The notes under the pieces were generated by a model. It was not told where the DNA came from and did not search any database. It saw nothing but the letters and a program-made list of their open reading frames with translations. A program made the translations under genes and the position numbers. A stretch of 44,943 nucleotides of DNA from Pseudoalteromonas sp. P1-25 (GTDB taxonomy: Bacteria; Pseudomonadota; Gammaproteobacteria; Enterobacterales; Alteromonadaceae): assembly GCF_001401805.1 (NCBI RefSeq), contig NZ_LKDW01000031.1:1-44943 (forward strand). Reading direction: 5' to 3'. Positions 8,996 to 17,683 of this stretch are shown here, one piece after another (the first letter of the stretch is position 1; each line of letters begins with the position of its first letter).

Positions 8996-11773
8996 TTAAC
9001 TGTGTTCAACTTCTATCCAGTCTTTTTCGTCTACCCAGTTTTGGGCGCCATCCTTTACTGAACGAATAGGTACAATGTAATCACAGCTTACCTGTGGCTT
9101 AACTGAGGCAAATATAGGCACAAAGCCAAAGCTCAATGCGGTTTCTATGATTGCTTTTTGGTTTTGCGGGTCGATATCGGCCGCTTCATCTATATAAATA
9201 GGTATACGGTAAAGGTTTTGTTCTTGATCGCTTAATAAGTAACGAATAAACAACATGCCACATAATAACTTAATGGTGATACGTGTGCCGTTTGAACCGG
9301 CTGAATCGATTTTTTCAAAGTGTTCGGTTTCACCTGCGCGGTTTACCACTTCAAAACGAATGTCGAACAAATCAGTTAATGTAAGGCCAGCTTTGTCTGA
9401 GGCAAGTTTTATTAGGTGATCTTTTGCTTCGTTTACTGCGCTTTCGCTGTAAGGTTCTTGGCTTAATAAATCAAGGGTGTCGCCTTGCTCAAACTGATGC
9501 GACGTGCTGATAATGGTATCAATACTATCAACCAGCATCTTGCGCGGTATTACGTTAATTTTAAACGCTTGCAGGTTAGAAATACGGTGCTGGCTTATGC
9601 CTTTATTAAAGCTGTTCATTTCGCGACGAAGGCGATCTAAATCTTCACGCAAGCCTTTAATGGTTGCGGCTACTTCGGTTAGGGCTACGCGACCTTGGCG
9701 CTCAACGGCATCGCGTTCGTTATCAAGGTTATGAAATGCACTAATCAACTTTTGGTATTTAGTAAATTCGTCGTTTTCGTTATCGAACTTAGTAATACCC
9801 GCGTTATATACATGCAAATAGGTATTACGTACGTTTATGTCAAAGTTGCGCAGCTCTTGGCAGTCTTTATTAAAGTGATGTACTAGGTCGCTTAAGTTAT
9901 CAAAATCGACTGTTATATCAATCATATATGGGGTTACTTTCCCGCTGTATAAATCAAGCGTGTGGTCAATTCGCTCGCTTTTAACTTGGCGAAGGCGCTC
10001 GGTTTGGCGATTAATTTGCTCTTGCTTAGATTTAATTAACGAACGTCTGTCTGCAATTGAGCCACTATTTTTTTGAATATCTTGCAGGTAGTCGTCAACT
10101 TGTTCGCGCTCTGCTAATAATTGCTCTTTTAGCATGGCTTGCGCTTCTACCGACTGCTGCATTACCTCAAATTGCTCTAAGCGTTTAAGTGCGCTCTCTG
10201 CGCTCAATAGCTCATCATAAAGTGCATCTTTTTCTTTTTGTTTCTCTGCCACGTTAGCGGCTACTTCGCGCTGTTGTTTAAACTCTTTTAAGGAGCGTTC
10301 AAGCGCGTCTAATTGAGCGCTAAGCTGGGCTTTGTTTTCGCCGCTTTGCATTTGTACAGGCGAGAGTTTTTTAAGCTTAATGCTTGCCCCTGGAAGGGTT
10401 AGCACACCGCCTTTAACGTTTTCACTTAATAGCGATAAAAATTCCCCAAAGGCGTCTTCGTCATCAATGGTTATATCGCCCTGGCTGGTGGTTGCGAACG
10501 AGAGTAGGTCGGGATTTAAAATGCGCGATATTTCTTCTACTTCTTTGAGTGATAGGTCTTCGCGCATACGAGTAAACAAATTAAACTCAAGGTTTTTAAG
10601 CTGTAGTTTTAAACTTTTTATTTGTTTTTGGGTTTCGCTAATGCGGTAATCAAGCGTATGTAGGCTTTGCCCTTGTGCGCTGGTAATAGAGTGCGAAAGC
10701 GACTCGTAATCTTGCTTTAGTTGCGCAAGGTTTGCTTTAAGGGTGGCTTTATTTACCAGTTCAAACTCGCTTTTTAGAGCGCTGTAATCTAAAAACCATT
10801 GCTCAATTTGGGTTTGTTTGCGCTCTATATCGCGCGATTGCTGCACGTATAAGCTTTGCTTTTGTTCAAACTCGTGTTTTTCGTGCTCTATATCTTCAAG
10901 GGCAATGGCGAGTTCGCTTAGTTGCTCTTCTTGGTAGGTGTCAAAGTCTATTAGTGCTTGGTCAATTTTAGGTGCGTAAGCTGCTAACTTACCTTTAAGC
11001 ACGGTTTGGTTTTCAAGCATTGATTCAAGCGCACTTATTGGCTCTTGCATTGATTCAAGGGCTTTTAATTCGCGTTTAGCGCGGTTTACTTTATCAAACG
11101 AGCGACGCCATACTTCATAAAAGTCCACTTTAGAGTTTGACATATGGCGCTCAAACACACGTAACATAAAGCGTTTAACATCGCTTGCGCCTAATTTGTG
11201 TAAGTTAAGAATACGCCTAAATATTTCTTTATAAATGGCGGAGTCTTGCACGTTATTAAGCGGGATCATTTTTAAATTAATGTCGCCGTCAAAGGGCGTT
11301 GCGCCACCGGTAAGCAGGGCGTTTAGCTCTTGTGCTTTTAGCTCTATTGGGTTGTAACCTTGCGTTTTTAAATGATTAAACAGCTTGGTAAACTTAATTA
11401 TGGTATTACCTTGCGTGTACTGCGCTAAATCAAGTGTGCCTTGATAACAAAAGTACTGATGCGCGTAACCGGCTATTTTACCAAGGCCTGCAACCCCAAT
11501 TACGACCGAGCCATGAGGGAGGTTAGCTTCGAGTAAAATGTACGATTGATCCGATGAAAAATAAAATTTACGGGTTTCATCTAAATCATGGCCGTCCCAC
11601 TCGGTTAGGCGCAAATCATTTATTAGCGGAAACTGCAGGGCGTTAATAACCGAGCTTTTACCGGTATTGTTTGGCGCACAAATAGAGCTGCTTTTATCAA
11701 GTGGGATCACACACTTTGCATAACCTGCGGTATTAAGTAGGGCGAGTTTACTTAGTCCGTATAAGTTTTTCAT
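8996..11773 (-). CDS. mksB: MukB-like condensin ATPase subunit MksB
   Basis: This 925-residue SMC-like ATPase is the motor of the MksBEF condensin, which compacts and segregates the chromosome. The N-terminal head has a Walker A motif, APNNTGKSS at residues 33-41. Long coiled coils (about 230-400 and 470-700) flank a short hinge. The C-terminal head has the signature-like SNGTRITIKLLCG and Walker B YRIPIYIDEAAD. The length is far below MukB (about 1480) and fits MksB. It is the last gene of mksF-mksE-mksB and its ATG overlaps the mksE stop by four bases. The same families occur in Wadjet (JetABC), but no JetD/MksG nuclease gene is present here, which favours a housekeeping role. Confidence 0.88.
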   Translation of the reverse strand: MKNLYGLSKLALLNTAGYAKCVIPLDKSSSICAPNNTGKSSVINALQFPLINDLRLTEWDGHDLDETRKFYFSSDQSYILLEANLPHGSVVIGVAGLGKIAGYAHQYFCYQGTLDLAQYTQGNTIIKFTKLFNHLKTQGYNPIELKAQELNALLTGGATPFDGDINLKMIPLNNVQDSAIYKEIFRRILNLHKLGASDVKRFMLRVFERHMSNSKVDFYEVWRRSFDKVNRAKRELKALESMQEPISALESMLENQTVLKGKLAAYAPKIDQALIDFDTYQEEQLSELAIALEDIEHEKHEFEQKQSLYVQQSRDIERKQTQIEQWFLDYSALKSEFELVNKATLKANLAQLKQDYESLSHSITSAQGQSLHTLDYRISETQKQIKSLKLQLKNLEFNLFTRMREDLSLKEVEEISRILNPDLLSFATTSQGDITIDDEDAFGEFLSLLSENVKGGVLTLPGASIKLKKLSPVQMQSGENKAQLSAQLDALERSLKEFKQQREVAANVAEKQKEKDALYDELLSAESALKRLEQFEVMQQSVEAQAMLKEQLLAEREQVDDYLQDIQKNSGSIADRRSLIKSKQEQINRQTERLRQVKSERIDHTLDLYSGKVTPYMIDITVDFDNLSDLVHHFNKDCQELRNFDINVRNTYLHVYNAGITKFDNENDEFTKYQKLISAFHNLDNERDAVERQGRVALTEVAATIKGLREDLDRLRREMNSFNKGISQHRISNLQAFKINVIPRKMLVDSIDTIISTSHQFEQGDTLDLLSQEPYSESAVNEAKDHLIKLASDKAGLTLTDLFDIRFEVVNRAGETEHFEKIDSAGSNGTRITIKLLCGMLFIRYLLSDQEQNLYRIPIYIDEAADIDPQNQKAIIETALSFGFVPIFASVKPQVSCDYIVPIRSVKDGAQNWVDEKDWIEVEHS

Positions 11774-12318
11774 TGCTCGTCCTCCGTAATGTAGGTTTCT
11801 TCGTTTACTTCCATAAGTGCATCAATGTAACGGTGAATAGGCGCTTGTAGCATAAAGCCGCCTTCTACTTCGCGGGCAAGGCCTAAACGTACCATGCGCA
11901 GGTAAACGTCTTTTCGTAAATCTGAGCCCGAAAAGATCTCAAGCTGATCAAACAAATGTTTGTTAATTTGCACTAAGGTTTGCATCAGTTCTAAATCGTT
12001 TACTTCATCAAATAGGGCGCGCATTGGGTCTTTACCTGTATTGGCAAAGTGCTCAATTAAAATGTAAATAGTTAGCGCAATAGCACGGGAGATTTTACCC
12101 ATATTCGGTGTACTTTCGTCGCTGGCAAAATAGTAAAAGCCACGGCTGTCGTGTTTTAAATCGTGGCCCAGGGCGCTAAATAAGGCACTGTAAGATTCTA
12201 TGTGTTGGTCAAGCTCTTGCCACATTACGTTGTCTTGTTCGCAAATATGATAACCCGCGCCTAATTTTTTATTAATGGCTTGCAGGTGTGTTAGCTCGTC
12301 TAGGTTTATATGTGTCAT
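11770..12318 (-). CDS. mksE: Condensin accessory subunit MksE
   Basis: This 182-residue protein sits between mksF and mksB. Its size and position match MksE/JetB, the small winged-helix dimer that bridges the kleisin to the ATPase heads. I recognise it mainly from context: the helical, acidic sequence shows no catalytic motif. The start lies three bases after the mksF stop, and its own stop overlaps the mksB ATG (ATGA), so all three are likely made in fixed proportion. Confidence 0.82.
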   Translation of the reverse strand: MTHINLDELTHLQAINKKLGAGYHICEQDNVMWQELDQHIESYSALFSALGHDLKHDSRGFYYFASDESTPNMGKISRAIALTIYILIEHFANTGKDPMRALFDEVNDLELMQTLVQINKHLFDQLEIFSGSDLRKDVYLRMVRLGLAREVEGGFMLQAPIHRYIDALMEVNEETYITEDEQ

Positions 12319-12321
12319 GTG

Positions 12322-13593
12322 TTACTCGTCTGCCTGTGTATCTGGCTGAGGCGCTGAATTAAATGGGTATAACGAAAAATGCTGGCCGGCAATTTTTATG
12401 CGCGCTTTTTCATCGCTTTGGCTAATGTGAATTTCACTGTCGCTGACTAATTTTTGATATAAAAATAGCATTTCGTCGGCCTCTAACTCGGGGTAGCTTT
12501 CGTCTAAAAATTGCAGCAATGGCTGAGGCTTTTTGCGTTTTTTATTAAAGCGTTTTGCAAAGGTTTTTTTAACATCGTGGTAATCAGGAATGTTAGGCGT
12601 TACAAATGCCGGTACGTCTTGTTGCTCTGGAAGCTGGTATTCTTCGTGTTCAAATTCTACCAAGCTTGCCATGTAGGCTACTATATGGCGCTGTTGCCCA
12701 AGCGAGTAACGTTGGGCATCACTGACAAAGTTTGGTTGCACCGCGCTTAGCATGTTGTCTACGCCATTTTTACGTACCAGGCCAAGCACTTTTGCCGCTT
12801 GGCGGGTAATTAAGTTATTACGGCGCAGCTCTTCGCGCAGTGGCATAAGCATATCGGCACTTTTACGTAAGCTTTCTCGGCCAATCAAATGCATTTCGAG
12901 TATACGGGTGCGTAATTGCTCAAGCATGCGTTTGTCACTGTACGCTTTACCTGAGCGTTCAATGTGCTCTATTTGCTTACTTATTTGCTGCTCAATACGG
13001 GTAAAGCAAGCATGAAAGTCGCCTCTAATATCGACCATTTCAAGCATGGGCTCTATGTATTCGTCAAAGGCCTCTATTACGGCTTTGTATCGCTTTTGCA
13101 AAGATTGCACAGCGTGATCAGATTTAGCCTGCTCAACTATATTTAATATGGCGTTTTCGTTGTGTGCGTAAAGCTTCATTATTTTACGCACCCGATCATC
13201 CATAATGCGGCTAAAACGGCGTAAATCGTCAAAGTCTTCCATTTCGCCTGCGTTATCTAGTCGGTTTCCTAGACGGGCTAAATCATCAACCAAAACGCTA
13301 ATTTCTTGTGCTAAACCTAGGTGTTCTTCTTGTAATAAAAAGGTCGCAAAATCGGCAATGGCACGGTTAATTTCAAGCTGCGAAGACTTAGCCAATGGAA
13401 TAAGTATATCTTGATTGAGCAAACGATTTGTTTCTTTGTATATGCGCTCGTTTGTCCACGTAGGCTGTTTTTGTTTAATAGCGTTTTGTACGTCTTTTAG
13501 GCTAAAGTCGGCCATTTTAAAACGTTTAAATAATAGCTCTAAAACACCCCAATGTTCGCTAAGGGTATTTAGCAGCTTTTTAGCTGGGATCAT
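12322..13593 (-). CDS. mksF: Condensin kleisin subunit MksF
   Basis: This 423-residue protein is rich in helix, as expected for a MukF/MksF-type kleisin: an N-terminal winged-helix region (LLNTLSEHWGVLELLFKRF), a helical middle with many charged residues (about 90-270), and a C-terminal winged helix (LLQFLDESYPELEADEMLFL). It is first in the mksF-mksE-mksB operon. No clear ribosome site precedes the ATG, so the start could differ by a few codons. It is divergent from nhaD with about 210 bp between them. Confidence 0.82.
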   Translation of the reverse strand: MIPAKKLLNTLSEHWGVLELLFKRFKMADFSLKDVQNAIKQKQPTWTNERIYKETNRLLNQDILIPLAKSSQLEINRAIADFATFLLQEEHLGLAQEISVLVDDLARLGNRLDNAGEMEDFDDLRRFSRIMDDRVRKIMKLYAHNENAILNIVEQAKSDHAVQSLQKRYKAVIEAFDEYIEPMLEMVDIRGDFHACFTRIEQQISKQIEHIERSGKAYSDKRMLEQLRTRILEMHLIGRESLRKSADMLMPLREELRRNNLITRQAAKVLGLVRKNGVDNMLSAVQPNFVSDAQRYSLGQQRHIVAYMASLVEFEHEEYQLPEQQDVPAFVTPNIPDYHDVKKTFAKRFNKKRKKPQPLLQFLDESYPELEADEMLFLYQKLVSDSEIHISQSDEKARIKIAGQHFSLYPFNSAPQPDTQADE

Positions 13594-13804
13594 AAGAGGT
13601 TACAACATCCTAGTATTTTATTATTGAGTTCTTAAAGTTGACTCATTATTACGTATTCTACCAGTAAATAGTATTCGTTTTTAAGACCATTTAATAATAG
13701 TTTTTGCATGAGGGCGGTGCTAAAATTCGCACCGAAATTGGGCACGCACAAAGGAGTGATTTTTGTGTGTTCTTTAAAACTATATCAAAGGTTATTTAAC
13801 TACC

Positions 13805-15052
13805 ATGGTCCCCTCGATAATTTTAACCCTAATAGCGATTGCCTTCTTACTGATCGTTATAGAAGATATAATTCACGTAAATAAAGCTAAAACAACGCTA
13901 TTTTTTGGCACGCTTTGTTGGATTATACTTTTTGTTAACCCTCTTCATGGGCAAAGCCCCACCGAAATTCAGCACCTTTTAAACGAAAACATACTAGAAA
14001 TAGCCTCACTCTGGTTGTTTTTAATGGCCGCCATGACCTTTGTTGCGTATTTAAATTCTAAAGGGTTTATAGAAAACATAGTGCATCGGGTAATGCCTAA
14101 AAGCATTAGCGAGCGACAACTTATGTTTTTAGTGGGCGGGTTTGCTTTTTTGTTTTCGTCTATTTCTGACAACGTAACCGCTACCCTTATATCACTTGCT
14201 GTGGTTATGTCGTTACAGCTTGAAGCTAAAAAGCTGATTAAATACGCCACACTTATTGTGTTTGGGGTTAACTCTGGCGGTGTATCGTTAATAACCGGTG
14301 ATGTAACCACCTTAATGATATTTTTAGATGGCAAAGTGTCTATTGCCAACTTATTACTGCTTATAGCGCCTGCGTTTATAAGTGTGATGTTACTCGCGCT
14401 TTTGCTTTCTATTGGTATGAAAGGGAAAATAGAGTTCCAAGGCTCGCAAAAAAAACGCATAGAAAAAACCGACATTACTATTGCCATTATATTTTTATCA
14501 ACCGTGGTAAGTACGTTAACACTTAGCGTAATTTACAGCGTACCGCCGCTACTTACATTTTTATTTGGTTTGTCGGTTATGTTTTTAGTGGCGCAATTTT
14601 TAATGCGCAAAAAAGATATAAACAAAGACATAATAGACTTTGTGCGCGACATAGAATACGACACGCTACTGTTTTTCGTTGGGGTTTTATTATTGGTAGG
14701 GGCATTAAAAGAGATTGGCATTTTAAGTAAATTTACCGATTTATACGCAATAATGTCACCTGAGTACGCTAACTACTTAATGGGCATATTATCAGCTGGG
14801 GTTGATAATGTACCGCTTACCGCTGCGCTATTAAAAGCAGATATAGTAATGAGCCAACAGCATTGGTTGTCGTTTACCTATGCAACAGGGGTAGGTGGGT
14901 CAATGCTAATAATTGGTTCAGCAGCGGGTATAATTGCAATGAGCAAACTTAAAGCACTTACTTTTACTAGTTATTTTAAATTATCACTGCAATTATTAAT
15001 TTGTTATACCGTAGGTTATACAGGCGCTTATTTTATGGGTAGCTTTGTTTAA
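13805..15052 (+). CDS. nhaD: Sodium/proton antiporter NhaD
   Basis: This inner-membrane antiporter of 415 residues expels sodium in exchange for protons, a core function in marine bacteria. It has about 11-12 hydrophobic segments and the family blocks SSISDNVTATLISLAVV (about 118-134), GVNSGGVSLITGDVTTLM (about 155-172) and AGVDNVPLTAALL (about 337-349), whose acidic and polar residues lie in the ion path. Its ATG has only a weak ribosome site. A much stronger one (AAAGGAG, 13750-13756) serves a short GTG frame that overlaps the nhaD start in another frame. It is a single gene with its own terminator. Confidence 0.92.
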   Translation: MVPSIILTLIAIAFLLIVIEDIIHVNKAKTTLFFGTLCWIILFVNPLHGQSPTEIQHLLNENILEIASLWLFLMAAMTFVAYLNSKGFIENIVHRVMPKSISERQLMFLVGGFAFLFSSISDNVTATLISLAVVMSLQLEAKKLIKYATLIVFGVNSGGVSLITGDVTTLMIFLDGKVSIANLLLLIAPAFISVMLLALLLSIGMKGKIEFQGSQKKRIEKTDITIAIIFLSTVVSTLTLSVIYSVPPLLTFLFGLSVMFLVAQFLMRKKDINKDIIDFVRDIEYDTLLFFVGVLLLVGALKEIGILSKFTDLYAIMSPEYANYLMGILSAGVDNVPLTAALLKADIVMSQQHWLSFTYATGVGGSMLIIGSAAGIIAMSKLKALTFTSYFKLSLQLLICYTVGYTGAYFMGSFV

Positions 15053-15066
15053 TTTTACTATAAATG

Positions 15067-15096
15067 CTTGACACCTAGACGTCTAAACGATAACTT
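15067..15096 (+). promoter_or_regulatory. Possible promoter with a MetJ-like box
   Basis: TTGACA (15068-15073) lies 17 bases before TAACTT (15091-15096), a good -35 with a poor -10. Between them is AGACGTCT (15077-15084), the exact MetJ box unit, though only one clear copy is seen and functional sites have at least two in tandem. A strong terminator follows at once, so whether this serves lysC is unclear. Confidence 0.3.
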
Positions 15097-15097
15097 T

Positions 15098-15129
15098 CAA
15101 AGCCCCGCTAATTAGCGGGGCTTTGTTTT
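15098..15129 (+). terminator. Terminator of nhaD
   Basis: A perfect palindrome with 14-base arms spans 15098-15125, with a GC-rich core CCCCGC/GCGGGG, followed by TTTTATTT. It lies between the nhaD stop and the lysine riboswitch. Confidence 0.9.
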
Positions 15130-15149
15130 ATTTAGCCAATGGTTAATAA

Positions 15150-15325
15150 AGCATTCAGAAGAGGTGCGATACTTAGGTATTTAATGGTAGGTGACGAACG
15201 CCCATAACCATTAAAGAGGGAAGTACTCGCCGAGGAAAACAAAGTTACGTCGACAATGTTTTTCGGTTTATGGGGCTGAATCCCCAAAACTGTCACCAAC
15301 TTAGGTGGAGAGCTTCTGGCAGCGG
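15150..15325 (+). ncRNA. Lysine riboswitch (L-box) controlling lysC
   Basis: Hallmarks of the lysine aptamer appear in order: CAGAAGAGGTGCG at the 5' base (15156-15168), GGGGCTGAATCCCC (15272-15285), TGTCACC (15291-15297), GGTGGAG and CTTCTGG at the 3' base (15304-15319). CAGAAG (15156-15161) pairs with CTTCTG (15313-15318) to close the P1 stem. It lies 73 bases before the lysC ATG. A hairpin GCGGT/ACCGC at 15369-15384 sits directly before the lysC ribosome site, and no terminator is seen between aptamer and gene, which suggests control of translation rather than termination. Confidence 0.93.
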
Positions 15326-15397
15326 ACACATCAAATATATTCCTTTGCCAAGTTCTTCTTGTTTTTCAGCGGTCTGGATACCGCGAAAGGAGACGAA

Positions 15398-16783
15398 ATG
15401 ACTACCCAATCAGTGCCACAAACAGTATCAGGCGCAAAATCAGATTACATCGTTGCCAAATTTGGCGGAACCAGTGTTGCAAACTTTGAAGCGATGAATC
15501 GTTGCAGCGAAATTATTGTTGAAGATAAAAGCGTACGTATTGTTGTTGTGAGCGCCAGTGCTGGCGTAACTAACCACTTAGTTGCATTGTGTAAACCCGA
15601 CCTTAGTAAAGAACAACGCCAAGAGCACATTGATGGCGTATTGGCTATTCAGCAGGCTATTTTAGATGAGTTGTCGCTTGATGCCGATTTAGCCGTAGGC
15701 TTTAACGAAACATTAAAAGCATTCCAAACACTAGCCCTTGAAACACTTACTACAGATCAACAACACGATGAATTACTTAGCTTTGGTGAGCGCTTGTCGT
15801 CTTACTTATTTGCGCAAGTGCTGCGTTTAAAAGGCTTAAATGCTGACCGTTTTGATGTACGAAAAGTACTGAAAACCGACAGCCAATTTGGTAAAGCAAC
15901 ACCTAATGTTAAAGCCACAGCGCAAGCGGCTAAAGAAGTATTAATTCCGCTACTAGATGAGCAAGTAATTGTGACTCAAGGTTTTGTGGGCAGCGATGAG
16001 TTTGGCCAAACAACCACGCTTGGACGTGGTGGCTCAGATTACAGCGCAGCATTACTTGCAGAGGCAATTAACGCTAAAAGCGTACATATTTGGACCGATG
16101 TAGTGGGTATATTTAGCACCGACCCTCGTTTGTGTGCAAAAGCAACACCAATTGCCCGTTTAAGCTTTGACGAAGCCGCAGAAATGGCTACATTTGGCGC
16201 AAAAGTGTTGCACCCAGCCACTATTTTACCAGCCAGCCGTAGCCACATTAATGTATTTGTCGGCTCAAGCCGCGAGCCAGAGCGCGGTGGCACGTGGATT
16301 GAGCGCGAAAAATCTCAGCAGCCGGGTATACGCGCTGTAACGCAACGTAAAAACCAAATATTGCTTACTCTTAAAAGCCCAGAAATGCTATTAGCAAGTG
16401 GCTTTTTAGCCCGTGTATTTACCATTTTAAGTGAGTTTAATATATCGGTCGATTTAGTGACAACGTCAGAAATAAGCGTAGCGATTACCCTTGATAACGC
16501 GCCCAATGCCTCGCGCCCCGAGCTTGAGCAAGCGTGTTTAGATAAGCTTGCTGAATTTTGCCATGTATCGGTTGAAAATAACTTAACGTTAGTAGCGCTT
16601 ATAGGCTCTGAAATACAGCTACGCCAGCACGAAATGAATTTAATGAATGTTCTAAAAGAGTTTAATATTCGTTTAATTTGCCACGGTGCAAGTAAGCACA
16701 ACCTTTGCTTTTTAGTAGAGCAGGGCGAATCTGATACTGTAGTACAAGCAATACATAGCCGCTTATTAGAAAGCGCTGCCTAA
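15398..16783 (+). CDS. lysC: Lysine-sensitive aspartokinase III
   Basis: It phosphorylates aspartate, the first step towards lysine, threonine and methionine. The kinase motif KFGGTSVAN lies near the N-terminus, followed by the aspartokinase blocks TLGRGGSDYSAALLAEA and WTDVVGIFSTDPR. C-terminal ACT domains (about 310-461) are where lysine binds in this class. The monofunctional length of 461 residues fits LysC rather than ThrA or MetL. The ATG at 15398 follows an AAAGGAG ribosome site; 31 further in-frame upstream codons overlap the leader RNA and are rejected. Control by lysine is probably double, through the riboswitch and by feedback on the ACT domains. Confidence 0.95.
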   Translation: MTTQSVPQTVSGAKSDYIVAKFGGTSVANFEAMNRCSEIIVEDKSVRIVVVSASAGVTNHLVALCKPDLSKEQRQEHIDGVLAIQQAILDELSLDADLAVGFNETLKAFQTLALETLTTDQQHDELLSFGERLSSYLFAQVLRLKGLNADRFDVRKVLKTDSQFGKATPNVKATAQAAKEVLIPLLDEQVIVTQGFVGSDEFGQTTTLGRGGSDYSAALLAEAINAKSVHIWTDVVGIFSTDPRLCAKATPIARLSFDEAAEMATFGAKVLHPATILPASRSHINVFVGSSREPERGGTWIEREKSQQPGIRAVTQRKNQILLTLKSPEMLLASGFLARVFTILSEFNISVDLVTTSEISVAITLDNAPNASRPELEQACLDKLAEFCHVSVENNLTLVALIGSEIQLRQHEMNLMNVLKEFNIRLICHGASKHNLCFLVEQGESDTVVQAIHSRLLESAA

Positions 16784-16801
16784 GCTTATAAAGCCAAGTC
16801 A

Positions 16802-17545
16802 TTAAGTATCTAAGTTATTAAGCACATAGCACCGCCAGTCGGTGCTTTTTTTATATGCCACGCTTACATCAAATAGCGCATTGCCACACGCTATATTGTT
16901 GCTCGCTGCTACAAGGTTTTGCTGTGAGAACTCACTAAATACATTTGGGCTAAGCAATTGCGCTATAGGGCGGTTAGTTGCTTTAGCGAGCGCCTCTTTT
17001 AAAGTCCAAATTCTAAAGAATGTGTACGCTTGATCCACAATAGCAGTAGGTGCGGTAATTAAGTCAATTTCAGCTTTATTGTAAAAATGTTTAGCGAGCT
17101 TTTCGAATGGGCGTTTTAAGCTTATTTTTTCAATATCAAACCCAAACTCTGTATTAGTAACATTAAGAGCTACACCCACTAAGCCATGTGAGTGCGAAAT
17201 ACACGTATTAATAACGCTGCGGTTTACATGGAGCTGAAGTTTTGAGCATTTTTCATTAAAGTGGGTGCTCATTTTATTAAGCGGTACGTGCGCGTATTGG
17301 GGCTGAGTATGCTTTGCGAGTTGCTTTAGTAATAAGCGCGATGCAAGGTACTCTTGCTTTGCTTGCATACGTTTACGGCGATTTATAACGCTTAGTTCAA
17401 ATGGGCTTAGGTACTGGCTTAAATCAAGGTGTTCTACATTAAGTATGTTGGCATTAAACACTAAAATAGTATTGTTGCTACGGGGTAAATAGCTATAAAA
17501 AGAGGGAGCAATACTTAGGGTGTTTTTAAAAAAATGGTTAGTCAT
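16802..17545 (-). CDS. 4'-phosphopantetheinyl transferase (Sfp type)
   Basis: This 247-residue enzyme transfers the phosphopantetheine arm of CoA to carrier proteins. The Sfp-family signatures are present: GFDIEKI (about 133-139), whose Asp and Glu hold magnesium, and FRIWTLKEALAKA (about 172-184). Length and both motifs fit the Sfp/EntD class rather than AcpS. No polyketide, peptide or polyunsaturated fatty acid synthase gene is in the window, so its carrier protein lies elsewhere. It is convergent with lysC, and its last codons contain the lysC terminator. Confidence 0.87.
   Translation of the reverse strand: MTNHFFKNTLSIAPSFYSYLPRSNNTILVFNANILNVEHLDLSQYLSPFELSVINRRKRMQAKQEYLASRLLLKQLAKHTQPQYAHVPLNKMSTHFNEKCSKLQLHVNRSVINTCISHSHGLVGVALNVTNTEFGFDIEKISLKRPFEKLAKHFYNKAEIDLITAPTAIVDQAYTFFRIWTLKEALAKATNRPIAQLLSPNVFSEFSQQNLVAASNNIACGNALFDVSVAYKKSTDWRCYVLNNLDT
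16828..16852 (+). terminator. Terminator of lysC, inside the convergent gene's 3' end
   Basis: AGCACCG (16828-16834) pairs with CGGTGCT (16840-16846) around a five-base loop and is followed by seven Ts. It lies within the last codons of the phosphopantetheinyl transferase gene on the other strand. Confidence 0.85.
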
Positions 17546-17683
17546 ACACGCTTAAATTAAGAGAGTGCTGTAATAATGAGCGGTTAACAGCGCTTATTTA
17601 TGCCAACAGCAATTTTATTACTCAGTTGGCATTAAATATGGTTTAATTCACAATAATCAAAGAATAACAGAATTTGTAGATGT

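Noticed and set aside
8996..13593. Reading the mks genes as a complete Wadjet (JetABCD) defence system
   Set aside because: No JetD/MksG-type gene lies beside the three; neighbouring genes belong to other families.
13969..14487. A 172-codon open frame on the minus strand inside nhaD
   Set aside because: It is fully antisense to a conserved antiporter and has no family features.
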